32,871 nucleotides of DNA, taken from assembly GCA_027493295.1 (NCBI GenBank), contig JAPVWS010000451.1:1-32871 (forward strand). Reading direction: 5' to 3'. Made by a program: the position numbers and the translations under genes. Under the pieces are notes generated by a model. The model did no database searches. It was not told the origin of the DNA and saw only the letters and a program-made list of their open reading frames with translations. The DNA is from Candidatus Versatilivorator vitaminiformans (GTDB taxonomy: Bacteria; Acidobacteriota; Terriglobia; Versatilivoradales; Versatilivoraceae). This document shows positions 16,183-23,704 of the stretch, piece after piece (the first letter of the stretch is position 1; every line of letters starts with the position of its first letter).

Positions 16183-16971
16183 ATGAGACACCTCTCCATT
16201 CTGGGCTACTACTTCGCCCAGTACATCAAGGTCCGGCTGGCCTACCCGGGAGACTTCCTGATCTCGGTGTTCACCAGCCTGGCCGGCACGGTGGCCAGCT
16301 TCGGCTTTCTCTACATCCTCTTCCATCGGGTGAGTTCCCTCCAGGGGTGGGCTTTCGAGGAGTTGCTCTTCATCTACGGATTCAACCTGGTCTGCCTGGG
16401 GCTCTTTAACGTGCTCAGCATGAACCTCTACGAGTTCGGTGAGCGCTACATCATGGAGGGCCGGTTCGATCAGATCATGCTGCGCCCGCTGCATTCCCTC
16501 TTCCAGGTGATCTTCGAAGCCTTTCGAATCGAATCCTTTCAGGAGTTCGCCACCGGTCTGGTGGTGGTCGTCTATGTCTGGCACAAGCTGGACCTGCCCT
16601 TGACCCCGCTGGACCTGGTCCTGTTTCTGCTGATGACGATCTGCGGCGTGACCATCTATCTCTCGGTTTTCGTAATGCTCAGTACCCTGAGCTTCTGGTT
16701 CGAGGACAGGGTGGGCGTCTCTCCGCCAGTCTTCAACATGATCGCCTTCGGCCGCTATCCGGTGACCATCTACAATGTGTTCATCCAGTTCCTGCTGAGC
16801 TGGATCATACCCTTCGCCTTCGCTTCCTTTTATCCGACCACCTACTTTCTGCAGCGCCACGAGTTTTCGTCCTTCTTCGCCCTGGTGCCGGTAGTGGCGG
16901 CCACGTTCCTGGTGCTGGCGCTCATACTGTGGAGCCGGGGGGTGCGTGGCTACCAAAGCACGGGAAGCTGA
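16183..16971 (+). CDS. ABC-2 type permease, second subunit
   Basis: The 262-residue protein is a second six-helix permease of the same type. It includes GERYIMEGRFDQIMLRPLHSLFQV (about residues 87-110), equivalent to the RPV segment of its partner, and ends with WSRGVRGYQSTGS, a common end for this family. I chose the ATG at 16183 because GGAG lies eight bases ahead; a TTG at 16147 would add 12 residues. It lies 78 bp after the first permease gene. It ends only 8 bp from the convergent argS gene, and no terminator is visible between them. Confidence 0.85.
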   Translation: MRHLSILGYYFAQYIKVRLAYPGDFLISVFTSLAGTVASFGFLYILFHRVSSLQGWAFEELLFIYGFNLVCLGLFNVLSMNLYEFGERYIMEGRFDQIMLRPLHSLFQVIFEAFRIESFQEFATGLVVVVYVWHKLDLPLTPLDLVLFLLMTICGVTIYLSVFVMLSTLSFWFEDRVGVSPPVFNMIAFGRYPVTIYNVFIQFLLSWIIPFAFASFYPTTYFLQRHEFSSFFALVPVVAATFLVLALILWSRGVRGYQSTGS

Positions 16972-16979
16972 CCGGATTT

Positions 16980-18977
16980 TTACATCCGGTCCGGAACGGA
17001 AATTCCCAGCAGATCCATTCCCTCCTGCAATCGGCCTCGCAGGATGGTGATCAGGGCCAGGTAGAACCCTTTTCTCAAGGGATCGGGTTCATCCTTGATC
17101 CGATGGCGGTGGTAGAAGTGGTTGAGGGCCTGGGCCAGATTGAAGAGGTACTTGGCCACGCCGGCCGGCTCGCAGGTCTGAATGGCGACGCGGACCTGGG
17201 TTTCGAGCTGGGCGGCCAGGTATAGGAGGGACCAGAAGTCATTGCTGATCGACTGGCGGAGGAAGGCAGCGGCTTCAGGCTGATCCATGAATTCCGGAAG
17301 CGACTGGTGGCTGAATCGGGAATCGAGGGCTTCGACCTTGCGAAAGATGCTGTTGATGCGCACCACGGTGTACTGGAGGTAGGGGCCGGTCTCTCCTTCG
17401 AAGCTCAGTGCCTCCCGGAAATCAAAGGCGATGATCGAGTTACGGGTGTATTTCAACAGGAAATAGCGGAGGGCGCCGACCGCGATGGAACGGGCAATGG
17501 CCTGGGTCTCACCGGCGGCGAGCTGGGGATGGCGAGCCTGTACTTCGGCTGCCGACTTTTCCAGAAGCCTGTCGATCAGGTCATCGGCCTTCACCCCCAG
17601 GCCCTTGCGGCCCGAGACCTCCAGGTAGGGGCGGCGCCGGTCTTCTTCCGACAGTCGTATTCCCAGGTCCTGGCAGCAGGCCGGCGAGAGGCCCACCATT
17701 TCATAGGAGAAGTGGGTGGAGCGATCGGCCTGGTGGTGGAATCCCAGAGCTCGCAGGCCGGCGACCACGATGTTCTGCAGGTAGGATTGGCGCGAGTCGA
17801 TGACGTTGTAGACCCGTTCGCCCCGGCCGAAATCCGGGTTGCTCGAATCCTGGTTGTCGAAGGAGTCGGTCATCATGACCCGATGGCCGTCGGAATAGGT
17901 ATGGAAGGGACGATAGAAGAAATCCATGCCGAGCAGTCCCAGCTTCCATAGCTGATAGGCGATGTCCTTGCCTACATAGGTGACGGTGCCATTGGAGCGG
18001 ACAATGATCTTGTCCTCCTCGTGCCCCGAACCGCCGGACGAGCTCGAGGAACCGGCCTGGTCGCGCGGGCCGGAGTCACCGGCTCTCATGACCCAGCAGC
18101 CCTCATGCCTTCCCTCGGTTTCGTAGTGGATCGCCCCGGCCTGCTTCAGGAGCTGGAAGGCATGACTCCAGAAATTGAGGTGGAGGATGTCGCTCTCCTT
18201 GGGGAGCAGGTCGTAGGCGACACCGATGCGACTCATGGTCGCCAGGTGGCAACGGACAATGGTTCGCGATACGTAGCGGGCGATGTCGGCGGTGTCCCCC
18301 TCGCCTTCCTCGATCTCCCGAAGCGTCCGACCCCGCAGCTCGCGGTTCTCCGGCGCAGACTCGTAGAAGGAAGAGACCCTGGCGTATAGATCCCAGCAGT
18401 AGTAGTCGAATCTGCCGGGAAGAGCCTTGATTTCCTTCAGGGTCCTCTTTTCCAGGTACTTGAAGCCGACCACCACGTCGGCGACCTGGACGCCGGTGTC
18501 GTCGATGTAGTTTTGGACCTCGACCCGCTCACCGACCGAGCGCAGCAGGCGGGCAAAGGTGTCGCCCAGAACGGCGTTGCGCAGGTGTCCGATATGGGCG
18601 GACTTGTTGGGGTTGATATTGGTGTGTTCCACGATGACCTTGCCCGAGTCGGGACCGGAGGGTCTGTGCGTGGGCGGTTGAAGCAGTTTCCTGAAAAAGT
18701 CATCTCGTTTCAGAAAGCAGTTGAGGTAGCCGGGGCCCGCCACCTCCATTTTGGCGACACCCGGAAGATCGGGGAGATCCTCCACGATCTCGGCAGCAAT
18801 TTGACGGGGCGCCCTCTTCAGCTTCTTGGCCAGCTCAAAGCAAAAAGGGAAGGCCAGGTCTCCCAGTTCAACCCTGGGTGGTTGCTCCGCGACCACCTGG
18901 GGGAGGGAGTAACCGTAGCGTTCCCGAACGTATTCGATCAGCCTGGCCTTGATGCGATCGATCAGCGATTCCAGCAT
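16980..18977 (-). CDS. argS: Arginyl-tRNA synthetase
   Basis: The 665-residue class I synthetase charges tRNA-Arg. It has an N-terminal additional domain (1-100), VEHTNINPNKSAHIGHLRNAVLGD with the HIGH-type motif at 128-131, and QNYIDDTGVQVADV. The KMSKS-equivalent region is degenerate, VSGRKGLGVKADDLID near 454-469, as usual in ArgRS. The anticodon-binding C-terminus follows. It is about 90 residues longer than common bacterial ArgRS. One reason is an inserted region around 285-330 with a Ser/Gly linker (GSSSSSGGSG, 309-318). I chose the ATG at 18977 because the family conservation begins there; starts at 18986 and 19019 are possible. Its upstream region (18978-19243) is shared with the divergent epimerase gene. 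Confidence 0.95.
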   Translation of the reverse strand: MLESLIDRIKARLIEYVRERYGYSLPQVVAEQPPRVELGDLAFPFCFELAKKLKRAPRQIAAEIVEDLPDLPGVAKMEVAGPGYLNCFLKRDDFFRKLLQPPTHRPSGPDSGKVIVEHTNINPNKSAHIGHLRNAVLGDTFARLLRSVGERVEVQNYIDDTGVQVADVVVGFKYLEKRTLKEIKALPGRFDYYCWDLYARVSSFYESAPENRELRGRTLREIEEGEGDTADIARYVSRTIVRCHLATMSRIGVAYDLLPKESDILHLNFWSHAFQLLKQAGAIHYETEGRHEGCWVMRAGDSGPRDQAGSSSSSGGSGHEEDKIIVRSNGTVTYVGKDIAYQLWKLGLLGMDFFYRPFHTYSDGHRVMMTDSFDNQDSSNPDFGRGERVYNVIDSRQSYLQNIVVAGLRALGFHHQADRSTHFSYEMVGLSPACCQDLGIRLSEEDRRRPYLEVSGRKGLGVKADDLIDRLLEKSAAEVQARHPQLAAGETQAIARSIAVGALRYFLLKYTRNSIIAFDFREALSFEGETGPYLQYTVVRINSIFRKVEALDSRFSHQSLPEFMDQPEAAAFLRQSISNDFWSLLYLAAQLETQVRVAIQTCEPAGVAKYLFNLAQALNHFYHRHRIKDEPDPLRKGFYLALITILRGRLQEGMDLLGISVPDRM

Positions 18978-19243
18978 GGCGCCCATGGGTTGCAAAGGGA
19001 CCCGTTCAAAAGCCTGCATCCTAACACAGTTCCCGCGAATGCCCCCGGGGCGAACCCCGCGTTTCTCATCGAGTCGGTGAGAAGGCTGCCGGTCAACCAC
19101 AGAAGCCCTGCCGAGGCGCCGTTCGCACCCGGTCTCTGCAGGCAACCGTCTTTAAAGGGCTATTCGCTCAGGGGCAATTGGGATAGAATCCAGGCCCTTG
19201 CGGGGCGCTTCCCGGACCGGGAGCGGAGAGGACCGCCAAGCCC

Positions 19244-19636
19244 ATGAAGCTCGACCACATCGGCATCGCCGTCCATTCCATCGAGAAGGCGCTGCGCAGC
19301 TACCAGGTGGCCATGGGCCTCGAAATGGAAGCCGCCATCGACGTTGAAGAGCAGAAGGTGCGGGTGGCCATCCTACCGGTCGGGGAGAGTCGGATCGAGC
19401 TCCTGGAGGCGACCGATCCTACCTCGCCCATCTGCCGCTTCCTGGCCAAGAGGGGCGAGGGAGTGCACCACATCTGCTTCAAGGTCCGGGATCTGGACCG
19501 GAAGCTGTCGGCGTTCCGCAAGGCCGGGATCCAGATCCTGCCCGATGCGGACGGAACCGGTTACGAAGGCCGGCGGATTGCCTTTCTCCATCCGCGTTCC
19601 ACTCACGGGGTCTTGATCGAGCTGGTGGAGGAGTGA
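19244..19636 (+). CDS. mce: Methylmalonyl-CoA epimerase
   Basis: The 130-residue protein belongs to the vicinal-oxygen-chelate fold. It has the expected metal-site pattern: His5 in LDHIGIAV, a His in GVHHICFKV (75-76) and Glu126 in [18 protein letters not shown] and [14 protein letters not shown] are typical of methylmalonyl-CoA epimerase. It interconverts the 2R and 2S forms of methylmalonyl-CoA in propionate and odd-chain fatty acid metabolism. The mutase genes are not in the window. The ATG is preceded by GGAGAGGA. It lies 37 bp before mtnP and is probably co-transcribed with it. Confidence 0.88.
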   Translation: MKLDHIGIAVHSIEKALRSYQVAMGLEMEAAIDVEEQKVRVAILPVGESRIELLEATDPTSPICRFLAKRGEGVHHICFKVRDLDRKLSAFRKAGIQILPDADGTGYEGRRIAFLHPRSTHGVLIELVEE

Positions 19637-19673
19637 GGAGGCGGGGCGGCCCGTCCTCGGAGAAGGAGGGACT

Positions 19674-20537
19674 TTGGAACGCATTTCCATCGGCATCATT
19701 GGAGGCAGCGGTCTCTACGGCATGGAGGGACTGGAGGAGGTGGAGGAGGTTGCGCTCGAGACGCCCTTCGGTCCTCCCTCGGACCGGCTGGCGGTCGGAA
19801 GGTTGAGCGGGAAACGGGTCGCCTTTCTGGCCAGGCACGGGCGGGGGCATCGCATCCTGCCTTCGGAGCTCAACTTCCGGGCCAATATCTACGCCATGAA
19901 GGTCCTGGGAGTAGAGGTTCTGATCTCTGCCAGCGCCGTGGGATCTCTCAAGGAGGAGCATCGCCCGCTGGACATTGTCATTCCCGATCAATTCTTCGAT
20001 CGAACCCGGGGGCGCGTTTCGACCTTTTTTGGAGAGGGACTGGTGGGACACATCAGCTTTGCCCATCCGGTATGCCCGGACCTGAGCCGGCTGCTGGAGT
20101 CGGCGGCGGCGGCCGTCGGGGTGAGCGCAAGGCGCGGGGGCACCTATCTCTGCATGGAGGGGCCGGCCTTTTCGACCCTGGCCGAGTCGAATCTCTACCG
20201 AAGCTGGGGCATGGACGTGATCGGGATGACCAATCTGCAGGAAGCCAAGCTGGCCCGGGAAGCCGAGATCTGCTACGCCACCCTGGCCCTGGTGACCGAC
20301 TACGACTGCTGGCATCCGGAACATGACGCGGTGACGGTGGATCAGGTGATCGCCGTTCTGAATCAAAACAGCGAAAACGCCCAAAAGTTGATCCGTGAAG
20401 CGGTGGCCCAACTGGGGGAAACACCGGACTGCAAGTGCCGTTCTGCGCTCAAGTCGGCGCTGCTGACGGATCGGAGCCGCATTCCCGCGGCCACGCGGGA
20501 AAAACTGCACCCCATAATTGGCAAGTACCTTGGCTGA
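19674..20537 (+). CDS. mtnP: S-methyl-5'-thioadenosine phosphorylase
   Basis: The 287-residue protein cleaves methylthioadenosine to adenine and methylthioribose-1-phosphate in methionine salvage. Motifs are [12 protein letters not shown] near the N-terminus, [25 protein letters not shown] (about 51-75), SASAVGSL, and the base-binding part [19 protein letters not shown] followed by [14 protein letters not shown]. The last stretch is characteristic of the MTA-specific branch rather than purine nucleoside phosphorylase. The start is TTG at 19674, supported by GGAGG four bases ahead and by the N-terminal strand. The other methionine-salvage genes are not here, unless the PfkB kinase downstream takes part. 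Confidence 0.92.
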   Translation: MERISIGIIGGSGLYGMEGLEEVEEVALETPFGPPSDRLAVGRLSGKRVAFLARHGRGHRILPSELNFRANIYAMKVLGVEVLISASAVGSLKEEHRPLDIVIPDQFFDRTRGRVSTFFGEGLVGHISFAHPVCPDLSRLLESAAAAVGVSARRGGTYLCMEGPAFSTLAESNLYRSWGMDVIGMTNLQEAKLAREAEICYATLALVTDYDCWHPEHDAVTVDQVIAVLNQNSENAQKLIREAVAQLGETPDCKCRSALKSALLTDRSRIPAATREKLHPIIGKYLG

Positions 20538-20748
20538 TCTCCCCCTGTTTCGCCCCTTATGAGTCGTCCCGTTGTATGGGACGGCGGCGCGGCCAAGCGA
20601 ACAGTGAATAGTGGCTAGTGGTTAGTGGATAGTGATTTGATCGACACGTTAAGCAAACTGCCTGAATTGGCCCCTGTTTCACCCTGAATGATTCGCACGT
20701 CAGGGCAGGGGCACGGCTAACACGCCCGTCAAGGAGAACCTCCCCCCG
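20538..20748. repeat. Dispersed repeat family 1, copy A (hairpin, heptamer array, truncated core)
   Basis: The gap between mtnP and the PfkB gene holds no gene. It contains the hairpin module (CGTCCC 20565-20570, GGGACG 20578-20583, seven-base loop), then heptamer array 2, then GATCGACACGTTAAGC. That last piece corresponds to the core edge of copies B and C. A second partial module (CCCTGTTTCACCCTGAATGA) lies near 20670. The order matches the start of copy C. The PfkB ribosome site AAGGAG is at 20731-20736. Confidence 0.8.
20603..20637. repeat. Heptanucleotide array 2: five units of AGTGRNT
   Basis: Five exact 7-bp units: AGTGAAT, AGTGGCT, AGTGGTT, AGTGGAT, AGTGATT. They follow the hairpin of copy A by 19 bases. 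The minus strand gives ATCCACT-type units. Confidence 0.88.
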
Positions 20749-21666
20749 ATGTCAATCCTGGTTGTAGGGTCCGTGGCATTCGATTCCGTTCAAACCCCGT
20801 TTGGCAAGGCCGACGAGGTTCTGGGAGGCTCCGCCTCCTATTTCTCCCTGGCGGCCAGCTTTTTTGCTCAGGTCCGACTGGTTGCCGTGGTTGGCGATGA
20901 CTTCCCGGAAGACCACCTTCAGTTGTTCAGGGATTTCTCCATTGATATCCGGGGATTGCAACAGTCCCAGGGGGAAACCTTCCGTTGGAAGGGTGAGTAC
21001 GGCTATGCCCTCAATGAAGCCAGGACCCTGGATACCCGGCTCAATGTGTTCGAGAGCTTCAGTCCGCGCATTCCCGAACTTTACCGGAAGTCGGATTGCG
21101 TCTTTCTGGGCAACATCGATCCGGTGCTGCAGGCAGGTGTGCTCTCCCAGGTGGACAAACCCCGTTTCGTGGCCTGCGACACCATGAATTTCTGGATCGA
21201 GTCCAAGCCGGATGAACTCCGGGAGACACTACAGCGCGTGGATATCCTGATCATCAACGATGCCGAAGTCCGGATGCTCACCGGGGAGCACAATCTGACC
21301 AGGGCGGCCCGACGCATTGCCGAGTGGGGCCCCAAGACGCTGGTCGTCAAGAAGGGGGAATATGGAGTGGCGATGTACCACGGCGGCTCCATCTTCGGCG
21401 CTCCGGCTTTCCCGTTGGAGGAAGTGTTTGACCCCACCGGGGCCGGGGACAGTTTTGCCGGAGGTTTGGTGGGTTATCTGGCGCGGTCCGGTACGCTCAA
21501 TGACGAATCCCTTCGCCAGGCGGTCATATACGGTTCGGTGATGGCCTCCTTCAATGTGGAAGACTTCAGCCTGAACCGGCTAAGGACTTTGAAAACGTCC
21601 GACATACGGCGTCGCTTCCGTCAATTCAAGGAACTCACCCACTTCGAAGCCGGAAACTCCCTATAG
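20749..21666 (+). CDS. PfkB-family carbohydrate/nucleoside kinase
   Basis: The 305-residue protein has the ribokinase-family frame: ILVVGSVAFDSV at the start, GGSASYFSLAAS (26-37), VGDD, and the C-terminal ATP/anion-hole motif DPTGAGDSFAGG (228-239) with catalytic Asp234. It would phosphorylate a sugar or nucleoside using ATP. The substrate is not readable. Such kinases are often found beside mtnP, so a methylthioribose- or adenosine-related role is possible. The ATG at 20749 follows AAGGAG by 12 bases, a long spacing. dapF begins 12 bp downstream, which suggests one transcript. Confidence 0.88.
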   Translation: MSILVVGSVAFDSVQTPFGKADEVLGGSASYFSLAASFFAQVRLVAVVGDDFPEDHLQLFRDFSIDIRGLQQSQGETFRWKGEYGYALNEARTLDTRLNVFESFSPRIPELYRKSDCVFLGNIDPVLQAGVLSQVDKPRFVACDTMNFWIESKPDELRETLQRVDILIINDAEVRMLTGEHNLTRAARRIAEWGPKTLVVKKGEYGVAMYHGGSIFGAPAFPLEEVFDPTGAGDSFAGGLVGYLARSGTLNDESLRQAVIYGSVMASFNVEDFSLNRLRTLKTSDIRRRFRQFKELTHFEAGNSL

Positions 21667-21678
21667 GTCACAACATCC

Positions 21679-22533
21679 ATGCGATTCGCCAAGGCAGAGG
21701 CCCTGGGCAACGATTTCGTGATCGTCGATGCCGGGCAACTGGCAGGGAAGGATGTCTCCCGGATCGCCCGGCAGGTCTGCCGGCGTTCCCTCGATCTGGG
21801 AGCGGACGGCTTGATCCTGTTTCGGGAGACGGAGGTCTCCGGACAGCCGCGCTTTTCCATGCAGGTCTTCAATGCGGACGGGAGTGAGGCGGAGATCTCC
21901 GGCAACGGCCTGCGCTGCCTGGCCGCACTGCTGATCCGGCAGGGGCAGGCAACCGGCGGGACGCTGGTTATCCAAACTGGTGCCGGCGCCAAGCGGTTGA
22001 GGCTGACCGACTCCAAACCGCCCGGATACTGCTTCAATCTTCTGATGGGAGAGCCCATTCTGGATCCGGCGGCCATCGACTTTCGACCGGATCCGCCCGG
22101 CGCCTCGCTGGTGCGGTATCCGCTGATGGTGGAGGACCGCATCCACCGGGTCACGGTCACATCGATGGGCAACCCGCACTGCTCACTGCTGGTGGCGGAT
22201 CTGGAGAAAACCGATTGGGAAGGATTGGGGCGGCTGATTGAAGTCCAGCCCTGCTTTCCACGGCGCACCAACGTGGAGTTCGTGCAGATTCTCGACCGAT
22301 GCAATCTGGCCGTGCGCTTCTGGGAGCGCGGAACAGGGAAGACCCTGGCCTCGGGCACGGGCGGCTGCGCCGCGGTAGTTGCCGCTTGCCTGAATGGGGT
22401 GTCCGATCGGGACGTTCAGGTCCACACCCCGGGAGGAATCCTGCAGGTTCACTGGCAGGAGGATAACCAATTGTCGCTCACCGGACCCGCCCGGATCGTC
22501 TGCCAGGGCCAATACTATCCCCTGGATGACTGA
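21679..22533 (+). CDS. dapF: Diaminopimelate epimerase homologue with Ser/Ser instead of Cys/Cys
   Basis: The 284-residue protein has the two-lobed DapF layout: AKAEALGNDFVIVD at the start, FNADGSEAEISGNGLRC (64-80), TSMGNPHC (161-168), TNVEFVQ and WERGTGKTLASGTGGCAA (215-232). DapF turns LL- into meso-diaminopimelate for lysine and peptidoglycan. In characterised enzymes two cysteines (the C of CGNG and the C of ACGSG) act as the acid/base pair. Here both are serine: Ser74 (TCC, 21898-21900) and Ser225 (TCG, 22351-22353). The fold is otherwise intact, so this is either a variant epimerase or a relative with another substrate. No other lysine genes lie nearby. ATG start, 12 bp after the kinase gene. 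Confidence 0.85.
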   Translation: MRFAKAEALGNDFVIVDAGQLAGKDVSRIARQVCRRSLDLGADGLILFRETEVSGQPRFSMQVFNADGSEAEISGNGLRCLAALLIRQGQATGGTLVIQTGAGAKRLRLTDSKPPGYCFNLLMGEPILDPAAIDFRPDPPGASLVRYPLMVEDRIHRVTVTSMGNPHCSLLVADLEKTDWEGLGRLIEVQPCFPRRTNVEFVQILDRCNLAVRFWERGTGKTLASGTGGCAAVVAACLNGVSDRDVQVHTPGGILQVHWQEDNQLSLTGPARIVCQGQYYPLDD

Positions 22534-22614
22534 CCAATTCTTGTCTGGAACGCCTCAGTTTCGCCTTTCATGAGCTGCCCCGTCGTTTGGGATGGCGGCC
22601 CCGCTTCGGTGGCA

Positions 22615-22656
22615 AGTGGAGAGTGGAGAGTGAAGAGTGGAGAGTGGTCAGCGGAG
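22615..22656. repeat. Heptanucleotide array 3: AGTGGAG units
   Basis: Six units in 7-bp register: AGTGGAG, AGTGGAG, AGTGAAG, AGTGGAG, AGTGGTC, AGCGGAG. The last two are degenerate and run into the core of copy B. Confidence 0.88.
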
Positions 22657-22751
22657 GGTATTGGGATAGGCAAGCACCTGATGGCCCAGTTGTATCTTCT
22701 CAACGACCGTGCCGAGACTGACAAGATGATTGGCGTGTCGATCGAATAGCT

Positions 22752-22772
22752 CTCCACTCTCCACTCTTCACT
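22752..22772. repeat. Heptanucleotide array 4: CTCCACT units (inverted)
   Basis: Three units, CTCCACT, CTCCACT, CTTCACT. They are inverted relative to array 3, so arrays 3 and 4 could pair as a stem around the core of copy B. The array follows the TAG of the core reading frame by two bases. Confidence 0.85.
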
Positions 22773-22873
22773 CGTCTTGAGCGCCCCTGTTTCGCTTTGT
22801 ATGATCCGTCCGTTCGTCGGAGAACCGGGGGGTAATCAGGACATGAAAACGGACCACTCAAGGAGGAGGAACC

Positions 22874-23293
22874 GTGCCGGTCGAAAGCCGAACCATCCGA
22901 TTGTCCACGCGAGGCTTCTGCGATGTGGTGGACATTACCCCTGAAATCGAATCCGCCCTGGCCGGCCAATCGCTCTCGGACGGCGTGATTACGCTGTTTG
23001 TTGCCGGTTCCACGGCGGGCCTGACCACCCTGGAATATGAACCGGGATGTGTGCAGGATCTCCAGGACGCGCTCGAACGCCTGTTGCCGCAGGCCGCCCA
23101 CTATGCGCACAACGCCCGCTGGGGCGACGGCAACGGCTTTTCCCACATCCGGGCAGCGCTGCTGGGTCCATCGCTGCAGGTCCCATTCTCCGGCAGGGAG
23201 TTGAATACCGGCACCTGGCAGCAGGTCGTACTGGTTGACTTCGACAATCGTCCCCGTCAGAGGAAAGTCCTGTTGCAGTTCATCGGCGAATAG
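22874..23293 (+). CDS. YjbQ/UPF0047 family protein
   Basis: The 139-residue protein matches the UPF0047 family: TRGFCDVVDITPEIESAL, VITLFVAGSTAGLTTLEYEPG and the family signature ARWGDGNGFSHIRAALLGPS (about 75-94), then a C-terminal LVDFDNRPRQRKVLLQFIGE. Family members are small trimeric proteins. Some show weak thiamine-phosphate synthase activity, but the physiological role is unclear. The start is GTG at 22874, supported by a strong AGGAGGAGG at 22861-22869. It stands alone between two repeat elements, so it probably has its own promoter within or after copy B. Confidence 0.9.
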   Translation: MPVESRTIRLSTRGFCDVVDITPEIESALAGQSLSDGVITLFVAGSTAGLTTLEYEPGCVQDLQDALERLLPQAAHYAHNARWGDGNGFSHIRAALLGPSLQVPFSGRELNTGTWQQVVLVDFDNRPRQRKVLLQFIGE

Positions 23294-23369
23294 GGACGGT
23301 CTGGAATGCTTCGACTTCACCCTGTATCAGCGGCCTCGTCGTATGGAACGGTGGCGGGACTAGGTAAGA

Positions 23370-23404
23370 AGTGGAGAGTGACGAGTGGAGAGTGAAGAGT
23401 TGTT
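23370..23404. repeat. Heptanucleotide array 5: AGTGGAG units
   Basis: Five units: AGTGGAG, AGTGACG, AGTGGAG, AGTGAAG, AGTTGTT. It has the same orientation as arrays 2 and 3 and, like them, follows a hairpin module by about 15-25 bases. Confidence 0.85.
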
Positions 23405-23522
23405 CGATCCGCACGTCAAGCATTTTGTCGGTCTCGGTGCAGTCCTTCAATTTAGTGCAATCAAATCATCAGGCACGTGACTGCGACCCGGACCGACCGC
23501 TGACCACTTGTCTGGAGCGCCC

Positions 23523-23601
23523 CCGCCTTGGCGGTTTACTCGAACCCCGAGCTGGCGCCCGGGGGCGTGTGAATCCCGCGCTGCCACAGCCGCGCAGCGG
23601 C
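23523..23601. repeat. Cluster of three short perfect hairpins
   Basis: Three perfect 5-bp inverted repeats lie within 80 bases: CCGCC-TT-GGCGG (23523-23534), CGCCC-GG-GGGCG (23556-23567) and GCCGC-GCA-GCGGC (23589-23601). They resemble REP-type hairpins. None is followed by a T-run. High GC makes chance hairpins likely, so this is modest evidence. Confidence 0.4.
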
Positions 23602-23679
23602 GAACTAATGGCGTCGTTGGGGAATGCATCGCCGGTTCAAAGCCGCGTTTTGTGGATCCCCGGGTTCGCTCTGTATGAT

Positions 23680-23700
23680 CCGTCCCGTCGTCGGGGACGG
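23680..23700. repeat. Best-preserved hairpin of repeat family 1
   Basis: CCGTCCC (23680-23686) and GGGACGG (23694-23700) form a perfect 7-bp stem with a seven-base loop GTCGTCG. It corresponds to 20565-20583 in copy A. It sits directly beyond the MFS stop codon and faces the YjbQ gene, so it could also help terminate transcription from either side, although no T-run follows. Confidence 0.65.
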
Positions 23701-23704
23701 GGAG

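Larger units (their letters stand above)
22534..22873. repeat. Dispersed repeat family 1, copy B (core between inverted heptamer arrays)
   Basis: The 340-bp gap before the YjbQ gene has no intact gene. In order it holds a degenerate hairpin module (22545-22600), array 3, a core (22650-22750), array 4 in inverted orientation, and a second hairpin module (22780-22830). The core reads openly on the plus strand up to TAG at 22747-22749, ending with residues ETDKMIGVSIE. It is similar to the core of copy C in the opposite orientation. The YjbQ ribosome site ends the region. Confidence 0.8.
23294..23704. repeat. Dispersed repeat family 1, copy C (largest copy)
   Basis: The 411-bp gap between the YjbQ gene and the convergent MFS gene has no intact gene. 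It holds a degenerate hairpin module (23315-23355), array 5, a core (23405-23515) that runs in the minus-strand sense, three short hairpins (23523-23601), and a second, well-preserved hairpin module (23665-23700). Inverted array 6 lies just beyond, inside the MFS gene. The core shares CATYTTGTCRGTCTCGG and CCGCTGACCACT with the reverse complement of copy B. Confidence 0.8.

Noticed and set aside
16972-16979. Terminator between the second ABC permease gene and argS
   Set aside because: Only 8 bp separate the convergent stops, and I found no hairpin with a T-run there.
19150-19190. Promoter TATTCG-N17-TAGAAT before the epimerase gene
   Set aside because: The -35 box matches only two consensus bases, which is not enough to list.
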